In this document: positions 1 through 6,436 of the stretch, piece after piece
Layout: each line of letters starts with the position of its first letter
Numbering within the stretch: position 1 is the first letter of the stretch
Assembly (NCBI GenBank): GCA_016873405.1
Contig: VGXH01000037.1
Coordinates: 1 to 9,743 of the forward strand
Direction of reading: 5' to 3'
Source: a bacterium
GTDB lineage: Bacteria > Krumholzibacteriota > Krumholzibacteria > LZORAL124-64-63
Length of the DNA: 9,743 nt
The notes under the pieces: generated by a model
The model's database searches: none
What the model was told of the DNA's origin: nothing
What the model saw: the letters and a program-made list of their open reading frames with translations, nothing else
Program-made: the position numbers and the translations under genes

Positions 1-299
1 ACACCAAGCAGGACATCGTCATCGACATGTGGCTGGACGCCGAGACGTTCCTGACCCTCAAGCAGAACGCGAAGATCAAGTTCGAGCAGCAGGAGATCGA
101 GTCGCAGATGTACTTCAGCGACTACCGTTCGCAGGACGGCCTGGTGATCCCCTTCGCCCTCGAGACGCGCCAGGGCGACGTGGTGATGATGAACATGAGC
201 TTCGACGTGATCGAGTTCGGTGTCGCCGTCGACCCCGCGGTCTTCGCGATGCCGGCCAAGGCGCCGGCGCCGGCGCCGGCCGATTCGACCGGCAACTAG
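1..299 (+). CDS. LolA-like outer-membrane lipoprotein-sorting protein, C-terminal part
   Basis: Only the last 98 or so codons are present; the start lies left of the window and the reading frame is open from base 3. The fragment contains a WLDAETFLTLK stretch, then a DYR...DGLVIPFALET segment, and ends in a DPAVFAMPA motif. This is the pattern of the C-terminal half of LolA/LolB-fold proteins: a Trp-Leu-Asp strand, an 'fsDYR..dGl..P' strand and a final 'd...F.mP'. LolA-fold proteins bind lipids or lipoprotein acyl chains in the periplasm of diderm bacteria, so a periplasmic role is likely. The last residues are a low-complexity Ala-Pro tail encoded by a GCGCCG repeat. A TAG stop is followed 109 bases later by the Asp-box protein on the same strand. 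The signal peptide and N-terminal half cannot be seen, so the exact subfamily is uncertain. Confidence 0.7.
   Translation, partial: TKQDIVIDMWLDAETFLTLKQNAKIKFEQQEIESQMYFSDYRSQDGLVIPFALETRQGDVVMMNMSFDVIEFGVAVDPAVFAMPAKAPAPAPADSTGN
261..280 (+). repeat. GCGCCG hexanucleotide repeat
   Basis: Slightly more than three copies of GCGCCG encode the Ala-Pro repeats at the C-terminus of the LolA-like protein. A similar GCGCCC x3 run at 496-513 encodes the Ala-Pro linker just after the signal peptide of the next gene. Such runs are common in GC-rich coding DNA and slippage-prone. Confidence 0.7.
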
Positions 300-359
300 T
301 GTCCTGCCGCCGGCGCGCTCCCCGCGGGGCCGTCCGGCGACCCGGGCAGCGACCACCAC

Positions 360-389
360 CGTCCCCGGCGGGCCCGCCCGCCGGGGACG
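360..389 (+). terminator. Perfect 13-bp GC hairpin between genes
   Basis: Bases 360-372 are perfectly complementary to 377-389, giving a 13-bp stem closed by a 4-base CCCG loop. The hairpin sits 63 bases after the stop of the LolA-like gene and 19 bases before the ATG of the Asp-box gene, just upstream of that gene's ribosome binding site. No T-tract follows, so it is not a classical intrinsic terminator. It could be a tail-less terminator, an mRNA-stabilising hairpin at a processing site, or a leader structure affecting translation of the downstream gene. The structure itself is seen directly; the role is inference. Confidence 0.5.
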
Positions 390-408
390 CGACCGAGGGG
401 GAGCGGTG

Positions 409-3400
409 ATGGCCATCGGCCTTCGTTCGTCTGTCTTCGCGTTGATCCTCGTCGCGGCCGGAGCCGGCGCCGGCAGCGCCGCCGAGCCGGCGGCCGCGCC
501 CGCGCCCGCGCCCGTGTCCCAAGGCGAAGGCATCCCCATCGGCCCCCACGTCTTCGGCGCGCTGCGGGCCCGCAACCTGGGCCCGGCCGTGATGAGCGGG
601 CGCATCACCTGCCTGGACGCCGTGAACGCGGACCCGCGCTTCCTGTGGGTCGGCAGCGCCGGCGGCGGCGTCTGGAAGAGCCGGGACGCGGGCGTCACCT
701 TCGAGTCCGTGTTCGACGAGCACACGCAGTCCGTCGGCGCGCTCGCGATCGACCAGGCGCGGCCGGACACGGTCTGGGTGGGCACCGGCGAATCGTGGGT
801 GCGCAACAGCGTGGGCGTCGGCGACGGCGTCTACCGCACGGTCGACGGCGGCGACAAGTGGCAGCGCCTGGGTCTGGAGGGCAGCGAGCGGATCGCCGAG
901 ATCATCATCCATCCCGCCGATCCCGCCACCGTCTGGGTCGCCGCGATGGGGCCGCTGTGGGGGCCGGGCGAGGAGCGCGGCCTGTTCCGCACCCGCGACG
1001 GCGGCGCCACCTGGGACAGGGTGCTCCACGTCGACGACACCACCGGCTGCGTGGACATCGCGCTGGACCCAGCGGATCCGAACACCGTCTACGCCGCCAT
1101 GTGGCAGTTCCGGCGCTCGCCCGACTTCTTCACCTCCGGCGGCCCGGGCAGCGGCCTCTACAAGAGCACCGACGGCGGCGGGACCTGGCGCCGGTTGACG
1201 ACGGGCCTGCCCGAAGGCGAACTGGGCCGCATCGCGATCGCGGTCATGCCGTCCCAGCCGTCCCTGCTCTATGCCGTCGTCGAGGCCGAGCGCACGGCGT
1301 TCTTCCGCTCGGACGACCGCGGCGAGACCTGGACGAAGACCACGGACAACCGCGCCGTGGGCGGGCGGCCGTTCTACTTCGCCCTCTTGATCCCCGACCC
1401 GCAGGACGCCCGGCGGGTGTACAAGGCCGGCACCTACATGCTCGTGACCAGCGACGGCGGCGTCACCTTCCGCGGGGTGGGCGGCTGGGTGCACCCGGAC
1501 ATCCACGCGCTCTGGATCAACCCGGCCGACCCGAAGCACATGGTGGTCGGCACCGACGGCGGCATCTACACCTCGCGCAACCAGGGCTCGGGGTGGGTCC
1601 ATGCCCCCAACCTCCCGGTCTCGCAGTTCTACCGCGTGACGGTCGACGACCGCCGGCCGTTCAACGTCTACGGAGGCCTGCAGGACAACGGCTCCTGGAC
1701 CGGGCCGTCCCGCGCGGTCGGGGGCATCCAGAACGGCGACTGGGACAACCTGGGCGGCGGCGACGGCTTCGCCGTCGTGCCCGACCGCGCGCAGCCGGAC
1801 CTGGTCTACTGGGAGTGGCAGGGCGGCAACGTCCAGCGCCTGGACCGCCGCACCGGCGACAGCAAGGACATCAAGCCGCAGCCGGGTCCCGGCGAGCCCG
1901 ACCACCGCTTCAACTGGAACACGCCGATCGTGACCAGCCCGGGGCGCGGCGAGCGGCTGTACGTCGGCTCGCAGTTCCTGCATCGCTCGACCGACCGCGG
2001 CGACACCTGGAAGCGGATCTCGGGCGACCTGACCACCAACGACCCGGCCCGCCAGCGCCAGCTCGAGTCGGGCGGCCTGACCATCGACAACACCACCGCC
2101 GAGAACCACTGCACCATCTTCACCGTCGCCGAGTCGCCGCGCGACCGGCGCGTCATCTGGGCGGGCACCGACGACGGCAACCTGCAGGTCACCGCCGACG
2201 ACGGCGCGCGCTGGACCAACGTCGCCGGCAACCTGTCCGGCGTGCCGCGCGGCACCTGGATCAGCTGCGTCGAGGCGTCGTCGCACAAGCGGGGGACCGC
2301 CTTCGTCACCGCCGACGGCCATCGCGCCGGCGACATGACCCCGTACGTGCTGGCCACCGACGACCTGGGCGCCACCTGGCGTTCCCTGGCGACGGCCGAC
2401 GTCAAGGGGTACGCGCACGTCATCCGCCAGGACCCGGTGAACCCCGACCTGCTCTACCTGGGCACCGAGTACGGGCTGTTCATCACGCTGGACGGCGGGC
2501 GCCACTGGGCCCGCTTCAGCGAGGAATTCCCCGCGGTGCCGGTGTACGACCTGGTCGTCCACGAACGCGACGGCGCGCTGGTCATCGCCACGCACGGCCG
2601 CGGGATCTGGGTCATCGACGACCTGACGCCGCTGCGGCACCTGACCGCGGACGCCCTCGAGGCTCCCGTCACGCTGCTGCCCTCGCGTCCGGCCGTGCTG
2701 CGCATCCCGCGCGGCAGGCAGCAGTATCCCGGCGACAACTGGTACGTGGCGGACAACCCCGGGTCGGCGGCCCGGATCGTCTACCACCTGCCCAAACGCC
2801 ACCTGGTCGGCCCGATCAAGCTGGAGATCCTGGACGCGGACGGCTCCGTGCTCAAGACCCTGCCGGCGGGCACGCGCAAGGGCCTGAACCTGGTGACCTG
2901 GTCGCCGACGCTCAAGCCGCCGAAGGTGGCGCCGTCGCCGGTCATGGATCCGTCGATCGCGTTCGCGGCCGCGGTGGGACCGTCGGCCCCCGAGGGGACC
3001 TATCGCTACCGGCTGGTCAAGGGCGAGGTCGTGTACGAGGGCACGGTCGAGGTCGGCTACGATCCCGACTACCCGCATGCGCCCGCCGCCCGCGCGGCGC
3101 AGCAGAAGGCCGTGCGCGCGCTGTACGACATGCTGGCGCGCCTGGCCTATGCCTGCGACGCGGTCAAGGAGGCGGGTCGCGACCTGGGCGCGCGCGCCGA
3201 CGCGGCCGCCACCGACGCCGGGGCCGCCGCCGACGCCGCGCTGGCTGCGGACCTCCGCGCCCTGTCCGGCGAGTTGCAGGACCTGCAAAGGCGGATGATG
3301 GTCGAGGACGAGGTCCAGGGCATCAGCGGCCGCAAGGCGCTGCGCGAGAAGGTGGTCGGCCTGTACGCCGGCGTGGCCGGCTTCGGCGGGCCGCCGACGC

Positions 3401-3573
3401 GGGCGCAGCTGGACCGCCAGGCGGCCCTGGCGCAGGATCTGGAGCGCGCGGGCGCCGAGTTCGCCGCGTTGACCGGTCCGCGCCTCGCGGCGCTCAACGC
3501 CCGGCTGCAGGCCGCGGGGCTGGAGCCGGTGCGGCCGCTCACGCCCGAGGAGCACGCGAAGCGGGATCAGTAG
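409..3573 (+). CDS. Secreted Asp-box repeat protein (VPS10/sortilin-like, 'glycosyl hydrolase' family)
   Basis: A 1054-residue exported protein. Residues 1-25 form a signal peptide (Arg at 6, hydrophobic 9-22, Ser-Ala-Ala before Glu26), followed by an Ala-Pro linker. The body carries at least eleven Asp-box motifs (S/T-x-D-x-G-x-x-W/F) near residues 91, 144, 195, 253, 301, 347, 389, 527, 595, 650 and 693; the copy at 389 has Asn for Asp. This predicts one or two beta-propellers of the VPS10/sortilin or BNR type. QDNG (425-428) and GGGDGF (449-454) are typical of this ~1050-residue bacterial family. A beta-sandwich follows at about 800-880 (IKLEILDADG, NLVTW), with an Ala-rich helical tail from about 890. 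Databases often call it a glycosyl hydrolase, but I see no catalytic site that proves it; ligand binding or surface display is equally possible. The ATG at 409 is chosen because GAGGGGGAG lies just upstream and the signal peptide begins there; upstream in-frame codons encode an Arg-rich non-signal stretch. Its TAG overlaps the convergent peptidase gene. Confidence 0.9.
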   Translation: MAIGLRSSVFALILVAAGAGAGSAAEPAAAPAPAPVSQGEGIPIGPHVFGALRARNLGPAVMSGRITCLDAVNADPRFLWVGSAGGGVWKSRDAGVTFESVFDEHTQSVGALAIDQARPDTVWVGTGESWVRNSVGVGDGVYRTVDGGDKWQRLGLEGSERIAEIIIHPADPATVWVAAMGPLWGPGEERGLFRTRDGGATWDRVLHVDDTTGCVDIALDPADPNTVYAAMWQFRRSPDFFTSGGPGSGLYKSTDGGGTWRRLTTGLPEGELGRIAIAVMPSQPSLLYAVVEAERTAFFRSDDRGETWTKTTDNRAVGGRPFYFALLIPDPQDARRVYKAGTYMLVTSDGGVTFRGVGGWVHPDIHALWINPADPKHMVVGTDGGIYTSRNQGSGWVHAPNLPVSQFYRVTVDDRRPFNVYGGLQDNGSWTGPSRAVGGIQNGDWDNLGGGDGFAVVPDRAQPDLVYWEWQGGNVQRLDRRTGDSKDIKPQPGPGEPDHRFNWNTPIVTSPGRGERLYVGSQFLHRSTDRGDTWKRISGDLTTNDPARQRQLESGGLTIDNTTAENHCTIFTVAESPRDRRVIWAGTDDGNLQVTADDGARWTNVAGNLSGVPRGTWISCVEASSHKRGTAFVTADGHRAGDMTPYVLATDDLGATWRSLATADVKGYAHVIRQDPVNPDLLYLGTEYGLFITLDGGRHWARFSEEFPAVPVYDLVVHERDGALVIATHGRGIWVIDDLTPLRHLTADALEAPVTLLPSRPAVLRIPRGRQQYPGDNWYVADNPGSAARIVYHLPKRHLVGPIKLEILDADGSVLKTLPAGTRKGLNLVTWSPTLKPPKVAPSPVMDPSIAFAAAVGPSAPEGTYRYRLVKGEVVYEGTVEVGYDPDYPHAPAARAAQQKAVRALYDMLARLAYACDAVKEAGRDLGARADAAATDAGAAADAALAADLRALSGELQDLQRRMMVEDEVQGISGRKALREKVVGLYAGVAGFGGPPTRAQLDRQAALAQDLERAGAEFAALTGPRLAALNARLQAAGLEPVRPLTPEEHAKRDQ

Positions 3574-4328
3574 GCCGGGTCCAGCTCGAGCCAGGCCGCC
3601 AGGACCTCGTACACGGCGCGGTATTCCTGGCGCAGGTCGCGCGGGAACTCGAAGAACAGCTCGACGGCGGTGGCGAAGAACTCGGCCGGGCTCTCGGCGG
3701 CGTCGGCGTCGAAGAGCACCTCGCGCCGCCGCTTCAGGCGCCGCGCATGCTCCTCGAACGCCGGCTGGAAGGCCTCCGGCCAGCGGGCGGCCAGGGCGCG
3801 GTCGCGCAGGACGGGCGTGCCGTCGCCCTCACCGGTCTGGTCGTCCAGCTGGTGGGCGAACTCGTGCAGGACCACGTTGTAGCCGTTGCGCCGCTTCGAT
3901 TCGCGCCGGACGTCGTCCCAGGCCAGCACCACGGCGCCGTGGCCCCAGCTCTCGCCCGCCAGTTCGTCCTCGTCCAGGTGGACCAGCCCCGACTCGTCGT
4001 GGCGCTCGTGCGCCACGGCGAAGGCGGTCGGGTAGATCACGACGGAGTGCAGGCCGGGGTAGTAGTCCGCCCCGGCCCGCAACTGCAGCAGCGCGGCCTG
4101 GCCGGCGATCGCCAGGCGCATGTCGTCGGTCACCTCGAGTCCGGCGGCGCCCTCGAAGCGTTTCTCGGCCAGGAGCAGCTGCACGACGCCCTCGTGCCGC
4201 GGGCGCAGGTCCGCCGGCAGCCGCGCTGTCAGCGGGGCCAGCGTGTGCAGGCGCGCGCGCCGCTCGACCGGCAGGGGCGTGGCGAGCAATTCGCGCCGTC
4301 GTCGTCCGCGCCCCCAGCCGAACACCAT
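3567..4328 (-). CDS. mtfA: MtfA-type zinc-dependent peptidase (M90 family)
   Basis: A 253-residue protein close in length to E. coli MtfA (about 265). The zinc site HEFAH is at residues 155-159, followed by QLDDQTGEGDGTP. The third ligand is probably Glu216 in the segment ESPAEFFATAVELFF. Upstream motifs YYPGLHSVVIYP (89-100) and GESWGHGAVVLAWDDV (125-140) are characteristic of the family. No signal peptide or membrane segment is seen, so it should be cytoplasmic; the N-terminus is Arg-rich (RGRRRR, 7-12). E. coli MtfA is an aminopeptidase-like enzyme that binds the repressor Mlc and so affects glucose phosphotransferase expression. Whether that role applies here is unknown. The start lies 6 bases after the mscL stop, with an AGGG site overlapping that stop, so the two are probably cotranscribed. 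The TGA stop overlaps the end of the Asp-box gene on the other strand. Confidence 0.9.
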   Translation of the reverse strand: MVFGWGRGRRRRELLATPLPVERRARLHTLAPLTARLPADLRPRHEGVVQLLLAEKRFEGAAGLEVTDDMRLAIAGQAALLQLRAGADYYPGLHSVVIYPTAFAVAHERHDESGLVHLDEDELAGESWGHGAVVLAWDDVRRESKRRNGYNVVLHEFAHQLDDQTGEGDGTPVLRDRALAARWPEAFQPAFEEHARRLKRRREVLFDADAAESPAEFFATAVELFFEFPRDLRQEYRAVYEVLAAWLELDPAY

Positions 4329-4334
4329 GTCGCC

Positions 4335-4784
4335 CTACTTCAGGTCGGCCGCGCAATGGGCGCAGCGCGTGGCCTTCAACGGGATGATCGACAGGCACAG
4401 CGGGCACTCCTTGGTGGTCGGAGCTGCTGCGGGCTTGGGCTCCTCGCGCTTGGCCTTGTTCAGCGCCTTGACCAGCATGAAGACCGAGAACGAGACGATC
4501 AGGAAGCTGATCACCTTGTTCAGGAACTGGCCGACGTTCATCGTCACGGCGCCGGCGCCCTGGGCGGCGGCGAGCGTCGAGTACGGGCCGGCCACGCCGC
4601 CGTCCTTCAGGGTCACGAAGATGTTCGTGAAGTCGACGCCGCCCAGCAGCATGCCGATCGGCGGCATGATGATGTCGGCCACCAGCGAACTGACGATCGT
4701 GCCGAACGCCGCGCCGATGATGATACCGACGGCCATGTCGACGACATTGCCCTTGACCGCGAAATCCCTGAATTCCCTGAGCAT
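4335..4784 (-). CDS. mscL: Large-conductance mechanosensitive channel MscL with C-terminal zinc ribbon
   Basis: A 149-residue inner-membrane channel that opens under membrane tension and releases solutes during hypo-osmotic shock. The N-terminus [20 protein letters not shown] is the conserved MscL amphipathic helix leading into the pore helix TM1 (about 14-48, with GIIIGAAFG and the DIIMPPIG turn). A periplasmic loop with [10 protein letters not shown] (66-75) precedes TM2 (about 84-108). After the usual basic cytoplasmic segment, the protein ends in a small zinc ribbon with Cys127-x2-Cys130 and Cys141-x2-Cys144. E. coli MscL lacks this ribbon, but it occurs in many other bacterial MscL proteins. 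The start is secure: AGGAGG lies 6 bases upstream of ATG, and a good promoter lies about 85 bases upstream. It precedes the M90 peptidase gene by 6 bases. Confidence 0.97.
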   Translation of the reverse strand: MLREFRDFAVKGNVVDMAVGIIIGAAFGTIVSSLVADIIMPPIGMLLGGVDFTNIFVTLKDGGVAGPYSTLAAAQGAGAVTMNVGQFLNKVISFLIVSFSVFMLVKALNKAKREEPKPAAAPTTKECPLCLSIIPLKATRCAHCAADLK

Positions 4785-4868
4785 CTGCTACCTCCTGCTG
4801 TCCGCGGTGGCGCCGCCACCCGGGGTTCCGTTCACTTCGTCCCGAGCATCGCGAGCCAAGACGTCGGG

Positions 4869-4897
4869 ATTCTAGGGTCCAGACGAGGCGATCTCAA
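4869..4897 (-). promoter_or_regulatory. Sigma70-like promoter of mscL-mtfA
   Basis: Read on the - strand, a -35 box TTGAGA (4892-4897) and a -10 box TAGAAT (4869-4874) are separated by exactly 17 bases; each matches consensus at five of six positions. Transcription would start near 4862, leaving a leader of about 78 bases before mscL. The leader holds a small perfect hairpin (4806-4811 with 4815-4820) just upstream of the AGGAGG site. AT-rich boxes at ideal spacing stand out in this GC-rich DNA. No mapped start site is available. Confidence 0.75.
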
Positions 4898-4967
4898 GGC
4901 GAAACGGCGGTTGCGGTCTGCCGGACTCGGGAGATCTTTAGGGGAGACGCGGCGCCGGAAGTCCCCG

Positions 4968-4996
4968 CTGACAGCGGCCGCGCCAGCCGCTAAGAT
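4968..4996 (+). promoter_or_regulatory. Sigma70-like promoter of the ygjP-HD-NMO-queG-amrS gene set
   Basis: A -35 box CTGACA (4968-4973, five of six matches) and a -10 box TAAGAT (4991-4996, four of six) are separated by 17 bases. Transcription would start near 5003, about 40 bases before the leader ORF and 77 before the YgjP-like gene. It is the only plausible promoter I see before the five-gene + strand set, and it is divergent from the mscL promoter about 70 bases away. Confidence 0.55.
4973..4991. promoter_or_regulatory. Inverted repeat filling the promoter spacer (possible operator)
   Basis: AGCGGC (4973-4978) and GCCGCT (4986-4991) form a perfect 6-7-6 dyad that occupies the whole space between the -35 and -10 boxes of the + strand promoter. 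Its position is what one expects of a repressor or MerR-like operator, but a 6-bp GC-rich dyad can arise by chance, and no regulator gene is adjacent. Binding is inference. Confidence 0.3.
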
Positions 4997-5044
4997 CCCG
5001 GCGGGCCGACAGCGCCGCCGCCACCCCAACCCGGAGACGACACC

Positions 5045-5083
5045 ATGACCGACGGCGACGCCGCTCCGCGGGTGACCCCGTGA
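5045..5083 (+). CDS. Possible 12-codon leader peptide
   Basis: An ATG at 5045 has a well-placed GGAG (5033-5036, 8 bases upstream) and opens a 12-codon frame, MTDGDAAPRVTP, ending at TGA 5081-5083. The stop overlaps the GTG start of the YgjP-like gene as GTGA. The GTG has no strong binding site of its own, so the short frame could deliver ribosomes to it by translational coupling. It has no run of one rare or biosynthetic amino acid, so classical attenuation is not suggested. Alternatively it is chance, or the true start of the downstream gene separated by an indel. Confidence 0.35.
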   Translation: MTDGDAAPRVTP

Positions 5084-5805
5084 AGGGCCCGCTGCTGCGA
5101 ACGCTGCTGCGCGGGCGTGCGCTGCGCTATCGCCTGCGCCGAAACCGCCGCACCCGGCGCCCGGGGCTGGAGGTCAGCCGGCGCGACGGACTGGTCGTCA
5201 GCGTGCCGTGGCGCGCGAAGCCGGAGATCGTGCCCGGGCTGCTGCACCAGTGGGCCGACTGGCTGGTGGCGAAGCTGGACGAGAACGACGCCTGGGACGG
5301 CCCCTGCGTCCGCGAGTATGCCACGGGCGCCGAACTTCTGGTCTTCGGTCGGACCCGGCGCCTCCAGCTCAAGGCCCTCGGCGCGCGCGAGCGGGGCTGG
5401 CGGGCGGAGTTGACCGAGGATCGGCTCGTCCTGCACCTGACGCCCGACCGCATCCTGTCGCCGCGACCGGTGGTCGAGCAATACCTGCGCGGGCTGGCCC
5501 GCGAGTACCTGCCCGGCCGGGTCGAGCACTGGGTGGCCCGGGTGGGCCGACGTCCGTCGCGCGTGATCATCGGCGAGCGCACGACGCGCTGGGGCAGCTG
5601 CTCGCCCGGCGGCACGCTTTCGTTCTGCTACCGGCTGGTGATGGCGCCGCCGGAGGTGATCGACAGCATCGTGGCCCACGAGGTGTGCCACCTCAGGCAC
5701 CTGGACCACAGCCGGCGCTTCTGGAGCCTGCTGGACGAGGTCAGCCCGCACCATCGGCGCGGCCGGGACTGGCTCAACCGGCACGAGGACGACCTGATCA
5801 TCTAG
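5080..5805 (+). CDS. YgjP-like (DUF45) metal-dependent hydrolase
   Basis: A 241-residue protein of the usual YgjP/DUF45 length (about 230-245). The hallmark C-terminal motif is complete: RWGSCS, then HEVCH at residues 200-204, His207, His210 and a following FW (HLRHLDHSRRFW). The HExxH site with downstream histidines places the family near M48/SprT-type zinc metallopeptidases. The N-terminal half is the typical beta-rich region (LRYRLRRNRRTRRPGLEVSR...VVSVP). No signal peptide or membrane segment is seen, so it should be cytoplasmic; the physiological substrate is unknown. The start is GTG at 5080, chosen because it gives family length and no ATG occurs in frame until residue 188. The start overlaps the stop of a 12-codon leader frame. 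The next gene follows after 53 bases, which contain a 12-bp palindrome (5814-5825). Confidence 0.9.
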   Translation: MKGPLLRTLLRGRALRYRLRRNRRTRRPGLEVSRRDGLVVSVPWRAKPEIVPGLLHQWADWLVAKLDENDAWDGPCVREYATGAELLVFGRTRRLQLKALGARERGWRAELTEDRLVLHLTPDRILSPRPVVEQYLRGLAREYLPGRVEHWVARVGRRPSRVIIGERTTRWGSCSPGGTLSFCYRLVMAPPEVIDSIVAHEVCHLRHLDHSRRFWSLLDEVSPHHRRGRDWLNRHEDDLII

Positions 5806-5858
5806 GCCGCGCGCGCCCGCGGGCGATCCGGCGGCCGTGCGCGTCGAGGGAGCGGACG

Positions 5859-6422
5859 ATGAGCGATCTGTTCACGCGCGAGGTCACCCTGGCCCTGCTG
5901 CACGAGTACACGCGGACCGACAGCCTGCGGCGCCACGCCTACGCCGTCGAGGCCGCGATGCGCGCGGCCGCCCGGCGCGTCGGCGGCGACGTCGATCGCT
6001 GGGCCGCCGCCGGTCTGCTGCACGACTTCGACTACGAGCGCTGGCCCGACGCCGCGGACCACCCGCAGCGCGGCGCGGAGATCCTGCGGCAGCGGGGCTA
6101 TCCCGAACCGTTCGTGCGCGCCATCCTGTCCCACGCCAGCCACACCGGCGTCCCGCGCGAGGACGACTGCGCGCGCTGGCTGTTCGCGGTCGACGAGCTG
6201 TGCGGCTTCTGCACCGCCTGCGCCATGGTGCAGCCGGAGCGCAGGATCGCCGGCGTCGAGGTGCGCTCGGTGGTCAAGAAGCTCAAGAAGAAGGACTTCG
6301 CCGCCAAGGTCAACCGCGAGGAGATCGCCGAGGGCGCGCGCGACCTGGGCCTGCCGCCGGAAGAGGTCATCGCCCACGTGCTGGCGGCCATGACCGGCGC
6401 CGCCGACGAACTGGGCCTCTGA
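5859..6422 (+). CDS. HD-domain hydrolase (COG2316-like)
   Basis: A 187-residue protein with an HD phosphohydrolase domain. The candidate metal ligands are His26 (RRHAYAVE), His55-Asp56 (GLLHDFDYE), His68 (HPQRGAEIL) and probably Asp112 (FAVDELCGF); His92 and His95 (LSHASHTG) also lie in the core. The tail, with VEVRSVVKKLKKKDFAAKVNREEI, matches the conserved C-terminus of a widespread uncharacterised HD family often annotated 'HDIG domain' or 'predicted hydrolase'. HD proteins usually cleave phosphoester bonds of nucleotides or related molecules; the substrate here is unknown. The ATG at 5859 is preceded by GAGGGAG at good spacing. It lies 53 bases after the YgjP-like gene and 14 bases before the flavoprotein gene, so it is probably cotranscribed. 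Confidence 0.88.
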   Translation: MSDLFTREVTLALLHEYTRTDSLRRHAYAVEAAMRAAARRVGGDVDRWAAAGLLHDFDYERWPDAADHPQRGAEILRQRGYPEPFVRAILSHASHTGVPREDDCARWLFAVDELCGFCTACAMVQPERRIAGVEVRSVVKKLKKKDFAAKVNREEIAEGARDLGLPPEEVIAHVLAAMTGAADELGL

Positions 6423-6436
6423 ACCCGGGGGAGCGC

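Noticed and set aside
115..3555. An open frame of 1146 codons on the - strand opposite the Asp-box gene
   Set aside because: It is a shadow frame typical of GC-rich DNA. Its translation is Arg/Val/Ala/Asp-rich with no recognisable motif, while the + strand frame has a signal peptide and eleven Asp-boxes.
3670..3882. A + strand frame of 70 codons inside the M90 peptidase gene
   Set aside because: It lies fully antisense to a gene with an intact HExxH motif and is Arg/Ser-rich with no binding site or motif.
4941..4966. GGGGA...TCCCC inverted repeat considered as a riboswitch or attenuator
   Set aside because: It lies upstream of the predicted + strand transcription start, the stem is only 5 bp, and no known riboswitch core is visible.
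645..5048. An open + strand frame of 1467 codons crossing the Asp-box gene, both - strand genes and the intergenic region
   Set aside because: It spans three well-supported genes on two strands plus a promoter region, and its translation is low-complexity Arg/Gly/Pro. The lack of stops reflects base composition.
5814..5825. A 12-bp palindrome CGCCCGCGGGCG between the YgjP-like and HD genes
   Set aside because: It is short and purely GC, has no loop for a hairpin, and is easily reached by chance in this composition; not listed as a regulatory site.
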